In this document: one piece after another, positions 35,386-44,871 of the stretch | Position numbering within the stretch: the first letter of the stretch is position 1 | How the letters are laid out: every line of letters starts with the position of its first letter | From: Flavobacterium sp. J49 | GTDB taxonomy: Bacteria; Bacteroidota; Bacteroidia; Flavobacteriales; Flavobacteriaceae | Reading direction: 5' to 3' | NCBI RefSeq assembly: GCF_011742145.1 | Contig: NZ_JAAQQU010000105.1 | Span: forward strand, 62,001-126,000 | DNA length: 64,000 nt | Program-made: the position numbers and the translations under genes | The notes under the pieces: generated by a model | What the model was told of the DNA's origin: nothing | The model's input: the letters and a program-made list of their open reading frames with translations, nothing else | Database searches by the model: none

Positions 35386-36123
35386 TTGAGATATTTTATC
35401 GAATTAGCTTATAAAGGAACCCATTACCACGGCTGGCAATACCAACCCGATGCCGTTTCCGTGCAAGAAACACTCAATAAAGCTTTATCTTTATTGCTAA
35501 AAAAAGAGATTGATATTGTAGGTGCAGGCCGAACAGACACCGGTGTTCATGCCAAAAAAATGTATGCCCACTTTGATTACGAAACCGAGATAGACAGCCA
35601 AAATTTGGTCCACAAACTCAACTCTTTTCTACCCAAAGACATCGTCATTTTCAATATCATAAAAGTGCACGATGAAGCACACGCTCGCTTCGATGCTACC
35701 AAAAGAACCTATGAATACCATATTCATACTTTCAAAGATGCTTTTGAAACCGATGGCAGTTGGCTGCACCAGTTGCCTTTGAATGTTGACAAAATGAATG
35801 AAGCTTGTCAAATTCTTTTCAAACACCGTGACTTCGAATGTTTTTCTAAAACGCATTCCGATGTCAGAACGTTTAATTGTGTTATTTTTGAAGCCCATTG
35901 GCAACAAGAAGGCAATAAATTGGTTTTCACCATAGCTGCCGATCGATTTTTACGCAATATGGTTCGCGCCATCGTAGGAACCATGATTAATATTGGCTTG
36001 GGCAAAATAACCTTAGCCGATTTTGAAAAAATAATTGAAAGCAAAGACCGTGGCAAAGCCGGATTTTCGGTACCGGCACACGGTTTATATTTAACCCAAA
36101 TTGATTACGACTATATAAAATAA
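35386..36123 (+). CDS. truA: tRNA pseudouridine(38-40) synthase
   Basis: 245 residues. Starts MRYFIELAYKGTHYHGWQYQ; catalytic Asp in GAGRTDTGVHA (about residue 52), plus RTYEYHI and FLRNMVRAIVG. It isomerises uridines at positions 38-40 of the tRNA anticodon stem. The start is a TTG: the first upstream in-frame stop is at 35365-35367 and no ATG or GTG lies between, so a non-ATG start is forced if the conserved N-terminus is kept. Only 1 bp separates its stop from the ABC transporter ATG. Confidence 0.93.
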   Translation: MRYFIELAYKGTHYHGWQYQPDAVSVQETLNKALSLLLKKEIDIVGAGRTDTGVHAKKMYAHFDYETEIDSQNLVHKLNSFLPKDIVIFNIIKVHDEAHARFDATKRTYEYHIHTFKDAFETDGSWLHQLPLNVDKMNEACQILFKHRDFECFSKTHSDVRTFNCVIFEAHWQQEGNKLVFTIAADRFLRNMVRAIVGTMINIGLGKITLADFEKIIESKDRGKAGFSVPAHGLYLTQIDYDYIK

Positions 36124-36124
36124 T

Positions 36125-37882
36125 ATGCAGGCAAAAGCATTCGATACTAATTTATTCAAACGCATTTTAAAATACACCAAACCTTATAAAGCAAGGTATT
36201 ACGGAGTGATTTTATTTGCCGTTTCGCTTTCGGTATTTGCCGCACTTCGCCCTTACTTGTTAAAGCAAACCGTTGACGAATACATCAAGCCTAAAGACGA
36301 ACACGGACTGCTGTTTTATGTTACCATCATGGGTATCGTATTGCTTTTGGAAACGTTGTCACAATTCTATTTTGTGTATTGGGCCAATTGGCTCGGACAA
36401 GATATTATCAAAGATATCCGCACCAAATTATTCAAGCACATGCTGAGTTTCCGAATGAAGTATTTTGACCATGCACCTGTTGGGCAATTGGTCACGCGTT
36501 CGGTTTCTGATATTGAACAAATTGCCCGCATTTTTAGCCAAGGTTTGTTCATGATTATCAGTGATTTGCTGAAAATGATAGTAGTGCTGATTTTTATGTT
36601 CTACATGAATTGGCGTCTGACTTGGATAGTGATTTTGGCGATGCCGATTTTGGTTTACGTCACCCGAATCTTTCAACGAAAAATGCAAGTGGCTTTTGAA
36701 GAAGTGCGAAATCAGGTAGCCAATATGAATACGTTTGTGCAAGAACGCGTGACGGGTATGAAAATCGTTCAGCTTTTCAACCGAGAACAAATTGAATACG
36801 AAAAGTTCAAAGAAATCAACCAAAAACACAATAAGGCTTGGATTAAAACCATTTTATACAACTCTATCTTCTTCCCTATCGCCGATATTATTTCGTCGCT
36901 AACACTAGGTGCCGTAGTGCTTTATGGTGGTTTTCATATTTTAGATGGCGATAAATTTACCACGTTTGGCGATTTGTTTTCGTATACGATGTTCATCGGA
37001 ATGTTGTTCAACCCATTGCGTCAAATTGCGGATAAGTTCAACGAGATGCAAATGGGTATGATTGCTGCTAATCGTGTTTTTGATATTTTAGATACCAACA
37101 AAGATGTACAAGAAGACGGAACCGTAGTCGCCAATCACTTCAAAGGCAACATCCGTTTTGAAAATGTCCGCTTTAGCTACAACGACAAAGAAGAAGTCTT
37201 AAAAGGCATCAACTTGAATGTTAAGGCCGGAGAAACCATCGCCATCGTAGGTGCCACAGGCGCCGGAAAATCTACCATCATCAACTTATTGAATCGTTTT
37301 TACGAAATCAATTCGGGCGTGATTTATGTCGACGATCAAAACATTAATGCTTTCGAATTGGAAAGTTTACGCCAACAAATTGCCATCGTTTTACAAGACG
37401 TTTTCCTTTTTGCCGATACCATTCACAACAATATTACGCTCAACAATCCGAATATTTCCAGAGAAGAAGTGATTGAAGCCGCAAAGAAAATCGGCGTGCA
37501 TAAATTCATTAAAACGCTACCCGGCGGTTATGAGTATGATGTGAAAGAACGCGGCGTAATGTTGTCTTCCGGCCAACGTCAATTGATTGCTTTTCTGAGA
37601 GCTTATGTGAGTAATCCGAGTATTTTAATTTTAGATGAAGCGACTTCATCCATTGACACCTACAGTGAAGAATTAATCCAAAAAGCCACGGATAGAATCA
37701 CCCAAGGTCGTACCTCTATCATCATTGCTCACCGTTTGGCAACGATTATGAATGCCGATAAAATCATTGTGATGGACAAAGGTCAAATCGTAGAAGAAGG
37801 TACACACCAAGAACTGCTTACCAAAGAAAAAGGATATTATAAAAATTTATACGATTCACAGTTTGCCACCGAAGTGGAATAA
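36125..37882 (+). CDS. ABC transporter, fused permease-ATPase (MsbA-like)
   Basis: 585 residues, a half-transporter. Six membrane helices in residues ~15-310 (type IV exporter), then one nucleotide-binding domain: Walker A GATGAGKST (about 375-383), signature LSSGQRQ, Walker B ILILDEATSS and H-loop IIAHR. Homodimers of this type export lipids, peptides or drugs. It lies between truA (1 bp) and FkbH (7 bp), so it may flip or export a product of the downstream acyl-ACP pathway, though such exporters also sit after truA by chance. Confidence 0.9.
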   Translation: MQAKAFDTNLFKRILKYTKPYKARYYGVILFAVSLSVFAALRPYLLKQTVDEYIKPKDEHGLLFYVTIMGIVLLLETLSQFYFVYWANWLGQDIIKDIRTKLFKHMLSFRMKYFDHAPVGQLVTRSVSDIEQIARIFSQGLFMIISDLLKMIVVLIFMFYMNWRLTWIVILAMPILVYVTRIFQRKMQVAFEEVRNQVANMNTFVQERVTGMKIVQLFNREQIEYEKFKEINQKHNKAWIKTILYNSIFFPIADIISSLTLGAVVLYGGFHILDGDKFTTFGDLFSYTMFIGMLFNPLRQIADKFNEMQMGMIAANRVFDILDTNKDVQEDGTVVANHFKGNIRFENVRFSYNDKEEVLKGINLNVKAGETIAIVGATGAGKSTIINLLNRFYEINSGVIYVDDQNINAFELESLRQQIAIVLQDVFLFADTIHNNITLNNPNISREEVIEAAKKIGVHKFIKTLPGGYEYDVKERGVMLSSGQRQLIAFLRAYVSNPSILILDEATSSIDTYSEELIQKATDRITQGRTSIIIAHRLATIMNADKIIVMDKGQIVEEGTHQELLTKEKGYYKNLYDSQFATEVE

Positions 37883-37889
37883 ATAAACC

Positions 37890-39611
37890 ATGAAGACTTT
37901 CCAACAGCTGAAAAAAAACCTAAAACAGGATTTCTCCTCGCTAAAAACCATCAAGTTGGCAGTTTTAGGAGATACGGCTACGCAATTTCTAACGCAAGCC
38001 ATCAGAGGTTTGGGGTATGATAAAGGTTTTGATATTCAAATTTGGGAAGCCGATTTCGATCAGATTGCACTTCAAATCAGCGACAGTGAATCGGAATTGT
38101 ATGCCTTTCAACCCGAACTGGTTTTGATTTTTCAATCTTCGCATAAATTATTAGCCAAATACAATAAGCTCAAACCGGAAGCTCATGCCGTGTTGGCTTT
38201 ACAAGAGTTAGAGTCGATTGACTTTATGATTTCCACCCTAAACTCACAGTTAGATTGCAAAATCATCTATTACAATTACACCGAAATTGACGATGCTGTT
38301 TTTGGTAATTATGCTCAAAAAATTGAATCTTCTTTCTTGTTCCAATTGCGAAAATTGAACTTTGAGTTAATGACATTTGCCACGCAACATTCTAATTTTT
38401 ATTTGTGTGACTTGTCTTCGATTCAGAACCAGATTGGCAAAAGCAATTTCTTTCAGAGTTCGATTTATGTCAATACCGAAATGGTGTTGAGTTTGGATGC
38501 CTTACCAATCGTAGCTTCACGAACATTAGACATTATCGAATCGCTCCAAGGCAAGTTCAAAAAATGTGTGATTTTAGATTTAGACAACACCACTTGGGGC
38601 GGCATCATCGGTGATGACGGGATTGAAAATATCCAAATCGGAAGTTTGGGTATCGGCAAAGCGTTTTCGGAATTTCAATATTGGATAAAAAAATTAAAAA
38701 ACCGCGGAATTATTGTCGCCGTTTGCAGCAAGAACACCGAATCGGTCGCCAAAGAACCTTTTGAAAAACATCCCGACATGGTGTTGCGACTGGAAGACAT
38801 TTCGGTTTTTGTCGCCAATTGGGAAAACAAAGCCGACAACATTCGCCACATCCAAAGCATTCTGAATATTGGGTTTGACAGCATGGTTTTTTTGGATGAC
38901 AATCCGTTTGAACGCAACATCGTTCGAGAGAATCTACCCGAAGTCACTGTGCCCGAATTGCCTGAAGATCCGGCGGAATACTTAGAATATTTATACACTT
39001 TGAATCTTTTTGAAACGGTTTCCTTTTCAGAAGAAGATTCGGAGCGCACCAAAATGTACCAAATTGAAGCCCAAAGAGCGAAGGTCCAACAAAAATTCAC
39101 CAACGAAGAAGATTTTTTGCAAAGCCTCAACATGGTTTCGTTGGTAGAGCCTTTTAATAAATTCAACCAACCGCGAGTAGCGCAATTGTCGCAGCGCTCC
39201 AACCAATTCAATTTGAGAACTGTTCGCTACACGGATGCTGGTATTGAGAAAATTGGCACTTCGGAAAACCATTTTACGTTTACCTTCACGTTGGAGGATA
39301 AATTTGGTGATAACGGTTTGATTTGCGTGATTATTTTGAAAAAAGAAAATGAGCAAACCGCTTTTATCGACACTTGGTTCATGAGTTGTCGCGTATTAAA
39401 GCGCAGCATGGAGAATTTTGTCTTAAACACGATTGTCGATTTTTGTAACCAAAAAGGTTTCGCAACACTCAAAGGCGAATACCTTCCAACGGCTAAGAAC
39501 GAAATGGTGGCTGATCATTATGCCAATTTAGGGTTTGAACAAGCTGCTCCTTTTTGGATCTTAAAAACATCCGATTATATTCCCAAAAAAACTTATATTT
39601 CGAAAAAATAA
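37890..39611 (+). CDS. FkbH-type HAD-IIIC protein
   Basis: 573 residues. Residues ~20-210 form an SGNH-like N-terminal half. The HAD domain starts CVILDLDNTTWGG with Asp230 and Asp232, followed by GIIVAVCSKN and MVFLDDNPFER. The C-terminal ~140 residues are GNAT-like (EYLPTAKNEMVADHYANLGFE). In polyketide systems FkbH takes 1,3-bisphosphoglycerate, removes phosphate and loads the glyceryl group onto an acyl carrier protein. The next gene, 4 bp away, encodes just such a carrier, so the same reaction is likely here. Confidence 0.88.
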   Translation: MKTFQQLKKNLKQDFSSLKTIKLAVLGDTATQFLTQAIRGLGYDKGFDIQIWEADFDQIALQISDSESELYAFQPELVLIFQSSHKLLAKYNKLKPEAHAVLALQELESIDFMISTLNSQLDCKIIYYNYTEIDDAVFGNYAQKIESSFLFQLRKLNFELMTFATQHSNFYLCDLSSIQNQIGKSNFFQSSIYVNTEMVLSLDALPIVASRTLDIIESLQGKFKKCVILDLDNTTWGGIIGDDGIENIQIGSLGIGKAFSEFQYWIKKLKNRGIIVAVCSKNTESVAKEPFEKHPDMVLRLEDISVFVANWENKADNIRHIQSILNIGFDSMVFLDDNPFERNIVRENLPEVTVPELPEDPAEYLEYLYTLNLFETVSFSEEDSERTKMYQIEAQRAKVQQKFTNEEDFLQSLNMVSLVEPFNKFNQPRVAQLSQRSNQFNLRTVRYTDAGIEKIGTSENHFTFTFTLEDKFGDNGLICVIILKKENEQTAFIDTWFMSCRVLKRSMENFVLNTIVDFCNQKGFATLKGEYLPTAKNEMVADHYANLGFEQAAPFWILKTSDYIPKKTYISKK

Positions 39612-39615
39612 AAAC

Positions 39616-39858
39616 ATGGACAGACCGACCATTTTAAAAGAAGTAACCGACGTATTTATCGATGTGTTAGACAACGAAGACATTGTTTTGACCGATGAAA
39701 CTCAGGCGACTGATGTTGACGATTGGGATTCGTTGAATCATATTCAATTGGTTGTTGGGATTGAAAAACACTTCAAAATCAGGTTTACTTCCAAAGAAAT
39801 TCAAAGCTGGAAAAATGTGGGCGAAATGATTACTTGTATCCAAGAAAAAGGAATTTAA
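39616..39858 (+). CDS. Acyl carrier protein
   Basis: 80 residues. The phosphopantetheine site is D-S-L in DDWDSLNHIQLVV (Ser near residue 38). It is acidic with a helical pattern typical of ACPs. It differs from the housekeeping fatty-acid AcpP and sits between FkbH and MaoC-like genes, so it is a dedicated carrier. Its stop codon TAA shares its last base with the ATG of the next gene (TAATG), implying coupled translation. Confidence 0.9.
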   Translation: MDRPTILKEVTDVFIDVLDNEDIVLTDETQATDVDDWDSLNHIQLVVGIEKHFKIRFTSKEIQSWKNVGEMITCIQEKGI

Positions 39859-40250
39859 TGTATACAATTGAGGACACCTTTACCGATAGTTTTACCGTTA
39901 CCGATGAAATTTATCATGGGTTCATCACTTTATTTAAAGACCAAAATCCATTGCATACCGACGCGACATTTGCCACCGAAAAAGGTTTCAAGGCCGAAGT
40001 GATGCACGGAAATATTTTAAACGGTTTCCTCTCCTATTTTATTGGCGAAGGTTTGCCTACCAAAAATGTGATTATTCATTCGCAGGAAATTCAATATAAA
40101 AACCCGGTTTATCTCCATGATGCTTTATACTTTAAAGCTACTGTCGTTGGTTTTTACGAATCGGTGAATGCGGTGGAATTCAAATTTGAGTTCAAAAATT
40201 CGGAAGCCAAAGTTGTGGCCAAAGGTAAAATTCAAATCGGTTTGCTATGA
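39858..40250 (+). CDS. MaoC-like hotdog dehydratase
   Basis: 130 residues from ATG 39858. The hydratase motif is visible: KDQNPLHTD (Asp, Asn, His) followed by FATEKGFKAEVMHGNILNGF. MaoC-type enzymes hydrate or dehydrate (R)-3-hydroxyacyl thioesters. The open frame begins at TTG 39834 inside the ACP gene, but the overlapped TAATG start matches the domain start. Its last four bases overlap the SDR ATG. Confidence 0.86.
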   Translation: MYTIEDTFTDSFTVTDEIYHGFITLFKDQNPLHTDATFATEKGFKAEVMHGNILNGFLSYFIGEGLPTKNVIIHSQEIQYKNPVYLHDALYFKATVVGFYESVNAVEFKFEFKNSEAKVVAKGKIQIGLL

Positions 40251-40969
40251 AAATACTTATTACAGGTGGTGCCTCGGGTTTGGGCGAATCCATTACCCGA
40301 ACTTTAGCGAAAAATAGTAGCAACACGGTTTACTTCACCTTCAGCCAATCTTCGGCGAAAGCCCAACAATTGGAAGCTGAATTCAACAATACCATTGCCC
40401 TCGCTTGTGATTTTGCTGATGAAAAAGCAGTGGAAACTTTGGCCCAAAAAATAGCCGAACTCAAATTGGATGTTCTCGTTCACAACGCGTATTCGGGGGA
40501 TTATCTCAAAACCCATTTTCACAAGATAGAAACTGGTAATTTCTTGACCGATTTTAAAGTCAATGTCATGCCTGTCGTTGCATTGACTCAAGCCGCTATC
40601 AATAGTTTCCGAAAGCAAAAAAGCGGTAAAATCATTACGGTTTTGACTTCGGCATTAGCAGATGTTCCACCGGTTGGTTCGGCAGTGTATACCTCGAACA
40701 AAGCTTATTTGGCTAAACTGACGGAAGTTTGGGCCCATGAAAATGCAAAGTTCAACATTACTTCCAATTCGGTTTCGCCGGCTTTTATGGAAACCGCCAT
40801 GACCTCGGGAACGGATGAGCGCATCAAAGAACAAATGATCGAAAGCAATCCGGCGAAGCGATTATTGACTACGGAAGAAGTCGCGGAAGCAGTTGCATTT
40901 TTGGTCAATGACACAACCCAAATCAACGGAAAAGATTTTGTGATTAACGCCGGCGATAAACTAAAATAA
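40247..40969 (+). CDS. SDR oxidoreductase, FabG-like
   Basis: 240 residues. TGGASGLG (6-13) cofactor loop, HNAYSG in place of NNAG, Ser in VLTSALA, catalytic YTSNK, and the C-terminal INGKDFVINAGDKL resembling FabG's INGGMYM. Probably reduces a 3-ketoacyl-ACP or related thioester on the dedicated carrier. ATGA overlap with the upstream gene; the MBOAT gene follows after 8 bp. Confidence 0.87.
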   Translation: MKILITGGASGLGESITRTLAKNSSNTVYFTFSQSSAKAQQLEAEFNNTIALACDFADEKAVETLAQKIAELKLDVLVHNAYSGDYLKTHFHKIETGNFLTDFKVNVMPVVALTQAAINSFRKQKSGKIITVLTSALADVPPVGSAVYTSNKAYLAKLTEVWAHENAKFNITSNSVSPAFMETAMTSGTDERIKEQMIESNPAKRLLTTEEVAEAVAFLVNDTTQINGKDFVINAGDKLK

Positions 40970-40977
40970 CAACGCTT

Positions 40978-42429
40978 ATGGTTTTTAATTCTATTCCATT
41001 CGTTTTATTTTTTACCGCTTTCTTCTTGCTTTATTGGTTGGTGGTCAATAGAAATCTGAAAGCCCAAAACTTACTTTTATTACTCGGAAGCTATTTCTTC
41101 TACGCTTGGACCGATTGGCGGTTGTTGTCGTTTTTGATAGCCTTTTCGGGGTTGAATTACTTTTTGGGACTCAAAATAGAAAACGCAACCCACGAAAAAA
41201 CCAGACGTATTTACCTTTACCTTGGCTTACTGCAAGGCATTGGCGGTTTATTATTTTTCAAATACTACAATTTTTTTGTCACATCGTTTACCGAAGCTTT
41301 TCATTCGATTGGGATTTCGCTTAGTTTGACTACTTTGAACTTGATTGTGCCTTTAGGCATCAGCTTTTTCACGTTCAGAACGATTAGTTATTTATTGGAT
41401 ATCGACAAAGGAAAAGCCGAAGCTTCAAAGGATTGGCTGGTGTTTTTTAACTACGTTGCGTTCTTTCCTTCGATACTTTCGGGACCGATTGACAAGGCTA
41501 AAACTTTTATCCCACAGTTAGAAAGTAAAAGAGAGTTTAACTATCACAATGTCGTCGATGGCTTGCGACAAATACTTTGGGGTTTGTTTAAAAAAGTGGT
41601 GATTGCTAACAATTGTGCGGTGATTACCAATGACGTTTTTGCTAACTATCAAAGTTTGCCTGCGAGTTCGCTTGTGATTGGCATGTTTTTGTATACGATT
41701 CAAATCTATGCTGATTTTTCGGGTTATTCCGATATGGCGATTGGTGTCGCGCGCTTGCTTGGGTTTAAAATCACTAAGAATTTCGACTTTCCGTTCTTTG
41801 CCCAAAACATAGCCGACTTTTGGAGAAGATGGCACATATCGTTAACGAGTTGGCTGACCGAATATGTGTTTACACCGCTCAGCATTTACTTCCGAGATTA
41901 TGCTAATTACGGTTTGATACTGGCGATTGTTATCAATTTCACACTTATTGGAATTTGGCACGGTGCCAATTGGACTTACATCCTATTCGGGTTTCTTCAC
42001 GGTGTTTATTACATTCCTTTGATTTTGAAAGGAACGATGAACAAGAAGAAAAAGTTAACCAATACCGGATGGAAGGAACTGTTTAATATGGTCAAAACTT
42101 TTACTTTGGTGATGCTGACTTTTGTCATTTTTAGAGCCACAAGCGTTACCGAAGCGTTTGATTTTTACAGCCATTTAGGTTCCAAATCGCTTTTACAAAT
42201 ACCGGTTTTGAATGGCGTTTCTTTGCTTTACTTTGGTTCGATTTTGACCTACATCCTTTTTATGTTGGTGATGGAATGGAAAGCCAAAATGAGTGAGCAT
42301 GCGCTGGAACACTTTGGTACAAACCAACCCAAAATAGTGCGTTGGTTAAGCTATTGTGTGCTCATTATGGTAATTTATTATTTTTCGAGTGCGGTTTCGA
42401 ATCAGGATTTTATTTATCTGCAATTTTAA
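40978..42429 (+). CDS. MBOAT-family O-acyltransferase (AlgI-like)
   Basis: 483 residues, about 11 membrane helices. Motifs: DFSGYSDMA (246-254), FWRRWHISLTSW (281-292), and the conserved His328 in GIWHGANW. Members such as AlgI and DltB take an acyl group from a cytoplasmic donor (for DltB, a carrier protein) and pass it across the membrane to a polysaccharide or teichoic acid. With an ACP and acyl-modifying enzymes in the same operon, the donor is probably the locus's own acyl-ACP. The stop codon directly abuts the next ATG. Confidence 0.9.
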   Translation: MVFNSIPFVLFFTAFFLLYWLVVNRNLKAQNLLLLLGSYFFYAWTDWRLLSFLIAFSGLNYFLGLKIENATHEKTRRIYLYLGLLQGIGGLLFFKYYNFFVTSFTEAFHSIGISLSLTTLNLIVPLGISFFTFRTISYLLDIDKGKAEASKDWLVFFNYVAFFPSILSGPIDKAKTFIPQLESKREFNYHNVVDGLRQILWGLFKKVVIANNCAVITNDVFANYQSLPASSLVIGMFLYTIQIYADFSGYSDMAIGVARLLGFKITKNFDFPFFAQNIADFWRRWHISLTSWLTEYVFTPLSIYFRDYANYGLILAIVINFTLIGIWHGANWTYILFGFLHGVYYIPLILKGTMNKKKKLTNTGWKELFNMVKTFTLVMLTFVIFRATSVTEAFDFYSHLGSKSLLQIPVLNGVSLLYFGSILTYILFMLVMEWKAKMSEHALEHFGTNQPKIVRWLSYCVLIMVIYYFSSAVSNQDFIYLQF

Positions 42430-43371
42430 ATGAAACAGTTTTTTAAAAATAGTGCCTTATTTGCTTTGCTGTTGACAGGAATTTTACTGCTCATCCAAAT
42501 AGCAGTTTCCTTCAGAATCAAAGGCAAAACGGTTACGGGTTACGATACTTTGGAACTGACTTCAAACGTGAATGCCGATTTGGTTTTTATGGGAAGTTCG
42601 AGATGTTGGGCGCATTTTGACCCAAAATTTTTTGAAGAAACGTACCAATTAAAATCGGTTAATATCGGGATGAATGGCCATTCCGATTTGATGGCTTCGA
42701 GATTGCGATTGCAAAACTATTTGGCCCAAAACAAAGCGCCGAAGTTTGTCTTGCTTAACATTGACCCGTTTATCAGCGCGGGAAGTTTGGAACACAACAC
42801 CAAAATGGTCAACAAAAACGACTATGCCCGATTTGCGTTCTTCCCCAAAGAAGAAGACCAACCCTTTATGGATTATTTCCAGTTTGATGCGGCCGAACGT
42901 TACATACCGTTATATGCTTTGTTCAAATACCAAATGTTTATCGATTGTGTGACATTGCAAAAATCAAACGCCTTTCCGAAAGGTTTTGAGCTCAATGATG
43001 AGCAATGGGATACCCTAAAATACCCGATTTCGGATATCAATAAAAAGTATTTTTTCAAGCCGAAAGACCTGCCGGGTATAACCCAAGCGATGAAAGAACT
43101 GAATGATTTGTGTCAAAAAAATAACATTCGTTTGATGGCCATACAAACACCGGTTTACCAAATTACCTATGATGCCCTTGCTTTTGAAAGACCGAAAACC
43201 ATTTGTCAAAAGCTTGACATTCCGTTTATTGACGCCAACTACGAATCTATCCGAAACAAAACCGACTATTTTTACAATGCCATTCACCTCAATAAAAAAG
43301 GGGTTCAAGAAATGAATAAACGTCTCAAGAATGAAAAAGAATTGAATACAATTCTCAAAATAAATCCATAA
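42430..43371 (+). CDS. Membrane-anchored SGNH-like protein, MBOAT partner
   Basis: 313 residues. One N-terminal helix (about 8-28), then an extracytoplasmic domain. Block I is GSSRCWAHF (Ser56/Ser57) and block II is NIGMNGHS. The C-terminal D-x2-H of SGNH hydrolases reads N283-A-I-H286, so the usual Asp is Asn. DltD/AlgJ/AlgX-type partners of MBOATs have this fold and carry out or assist the final transfer of the acyl group outside the membrane. Last gene of the operon; lpdA follows 38 bp later and is probably separate. Confidence 0.8.
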   Translation: MKQFFKNSALFALLLTGILLLIQIAVSFRIKGKTVTGYDTLELTSNVNADLVFMGSSRCWAHFDPKFFEETYQLKSVNIGMNGHSDLMASRLRLQNYLAQNKAPKFVLLNIDPFISAGSLEHNTKMVNKNDYARFAFFPKEEDQPFMDYFQFDAAERYIPLYALFKYQMFIDCVTLQKSNAFPKGFELNDEQWDTLKYPISDINKKYFFKPKDLPGITQAMKELNDLCQKNNIRLMAIQTPVYQITYDALAFERPKTICQKLDIPFIDANYESIRNKTDYFYNAIHLNKKGVQEMNKRLKNEKELNTILKINP

Positions 43372-43409
43372 ATTCGCAGTCACAAATAATCAAAGAAAAT
43401 TTTAAAATA

Positions 43410-44798
43410 ATGAAATACGATATTATTGTTTTAGGAAGTGGTCCGGGCGGTTATGTTACGGCAATCCGCGCGTCACAATTAGGCTTTAAAGTTGCCGTAA
43501 TTGAAAAAGAAAACCTTGGTGGGATTTGTTTGAATTGGGGTTGTATACCAACAAAAGCCCTTTTAAAATCGGCTCAGGTTTTTGATTACCTAAAACATGC
43601 ATCAGATTACGGTTTGACCGTAAAAGAATTTGACAAAGATTTCAATGCGGTTATCGCCCGTTCACGCGGTGTAGCTGACGGTATGAGTAAAGGTGTTCAA
43701 TTCTTGATGAAGAAAAATAAAATCGATGTGATTGATGGTTTCGGAAAAGTAAAACCCGGAAAAAAAGTAGCGGTAACTGCCGCTGACGGAAAAGTAACGG
43801 AATACACTGCCGACCATATCATCATAGCTACCGGTGCGCGTTCGAGAGAATTGCCTAATTTGCCGCAAGATGGTGTAAAAGTAATTGGCTACAGACAAGC
43901 GATGACTTTACCAAGTCAGCCGAAAAAGATGATTGTCGTGGGTTCAGGTGCTATTGGTGTTGAGTTTGCTCATTTTTATAATTCAATGGGAACTGAAGTC
44001 ACTATTGTTGAGTTTATGCCGAATGTAGTTCCGGTAGAAGACGAAGACATCTCAAAACAATTTGAGCGTTCGTTGAAAAAATCGGGTATTACCGTAATGA
44101 CCAATTCCTCAGTAGAAAGAATTGACACCTCAGGAAATGGCGTTAAAGCCTTTGTAAAAACCGCTAAAGGCGAAGAAGTTTTGGAAGCGGATATTTTGCT
44201 TTCGGCTGTGGGTATCAAAACCAACATTGAAAACATTGGCTTAGAAGAAACCGGAATTAAAACGGATAAAGATAAAATTTTGGTAAACGATTTCTACCAA
44301 ACGAATGTTCCGGGTTACTATGCTATTGGTGATGTTACACCGGGACAAGCTTTGGCACACGTAGCTTCTGCGGAAGGTATTCTTTGTGTGGAAAAAATCA
44401 AAGGTTTACATGTTGAGCCTCTGGATTACGGCAACATTCCGGGTTGTACTTATGCTACGCCTGAGATTGCTTCGGTTGGGATGACCGAAAAACAAGCCAA
44501 AGAAAAAGGATACGAATTAAAAATCGGGAAATTCCCGTTCACGGCTTCAGGTAAAGCCAAAGCCGCCGGAACTCCGGATGGATTTGTCAAAGTGATTTTT
44601 GATGCCAAATACGGTGAATGGTTGGGTTGTCACATGATTGGCGCCGGAGTTACCGATATGATTGCGGAAGCTGTTGTAGCGCGTAAATTAGAAACCACAG
44701 GACACGAAATCTTAAAAGCGGTTCACCCGCATCCAACGATGAGTGAAGCGGTGATGGAAGCTGTCGCAGAAGCTTACGGAGAAGTGATTCACTTGTAA
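43410..44798 (+). CDS. lpdA: Dihydrolipoyl dehydrogenase
   Basis: 462 residues. FAD loop GSGPGGY (9-15), redox-active Cys40/Cys45 in GGICLNWGCIP, NAD loop VVGSGAIGVEFA, and the C-terminal HPHPTMSEA dimer motif with the catalytic His. E3 component of pyruvate and 2-oxoglutarate dehydrogenase complexes; the other subunits are not in this window. Strong terminator after it. Confidence 0.97.
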   Translation: MKYDIIVLGSGPGGYVTAIRASQLGFKVAVIEKENLGGICLNWGCIPTKALLKSAQVFDYLKHASDYGLTVKEFDKDFNAVIARSRGVADGMSKGVQFLMKKNKIDVIDGFGKVKPGKKVAVTAADGKVTEYTADHIIIATGARSRELPNLPQDGVKVIGYRQAMTLPSQPKKMIVVGSGAIGVEFAHFYNSMGTEVTIVEFMPNVVPVEDEDISKQFERSLKKSGITVMTNSSVERIDTSGNGVKAFVKTAKGEEVLEADILLSAVGIKTNIENIGLEETGIKTDKDKILVNDFYQTNVPGYYAIGDVTPGQALAHVASAEGILCVEKIKGLHVEPLDYGNIPGCTYATPEIASVGMTEKQAKEKGYELKIGKFPFTASGKAKAAGTPDGFVKVIFDAKYGEWLGCHMIGAGVTDMIAEAVVARKLETTGHEILKAVHPHPTMSEAVMEAVAEAYGEVIHL

Positions 44799-44815
44799 TA
44801 TTAAAAAATAAAGCA

Positions 44816-44848
44816 TAAAAAAACCATCCGAAAAGGATGGTTTTTTTA
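44816..44848. terminator. Bidirectional terminator
   Basis: AAACCATCC-GAAAA-GGATGGTTT hairpin with A- and T-tracts between lpdA and the TPR gene. Confidence 0.9.
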
Positions 44849-44871
44849 TGCAAAATTTAAATGTAATGAAA

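Noticed and set aside
39834-39857. Upstream extension of the MaoC-like gene from TTG
   Set aside because: It lies within the ACP gene; the TAATG overlap gives a cleaner start that matches the domain boundary.
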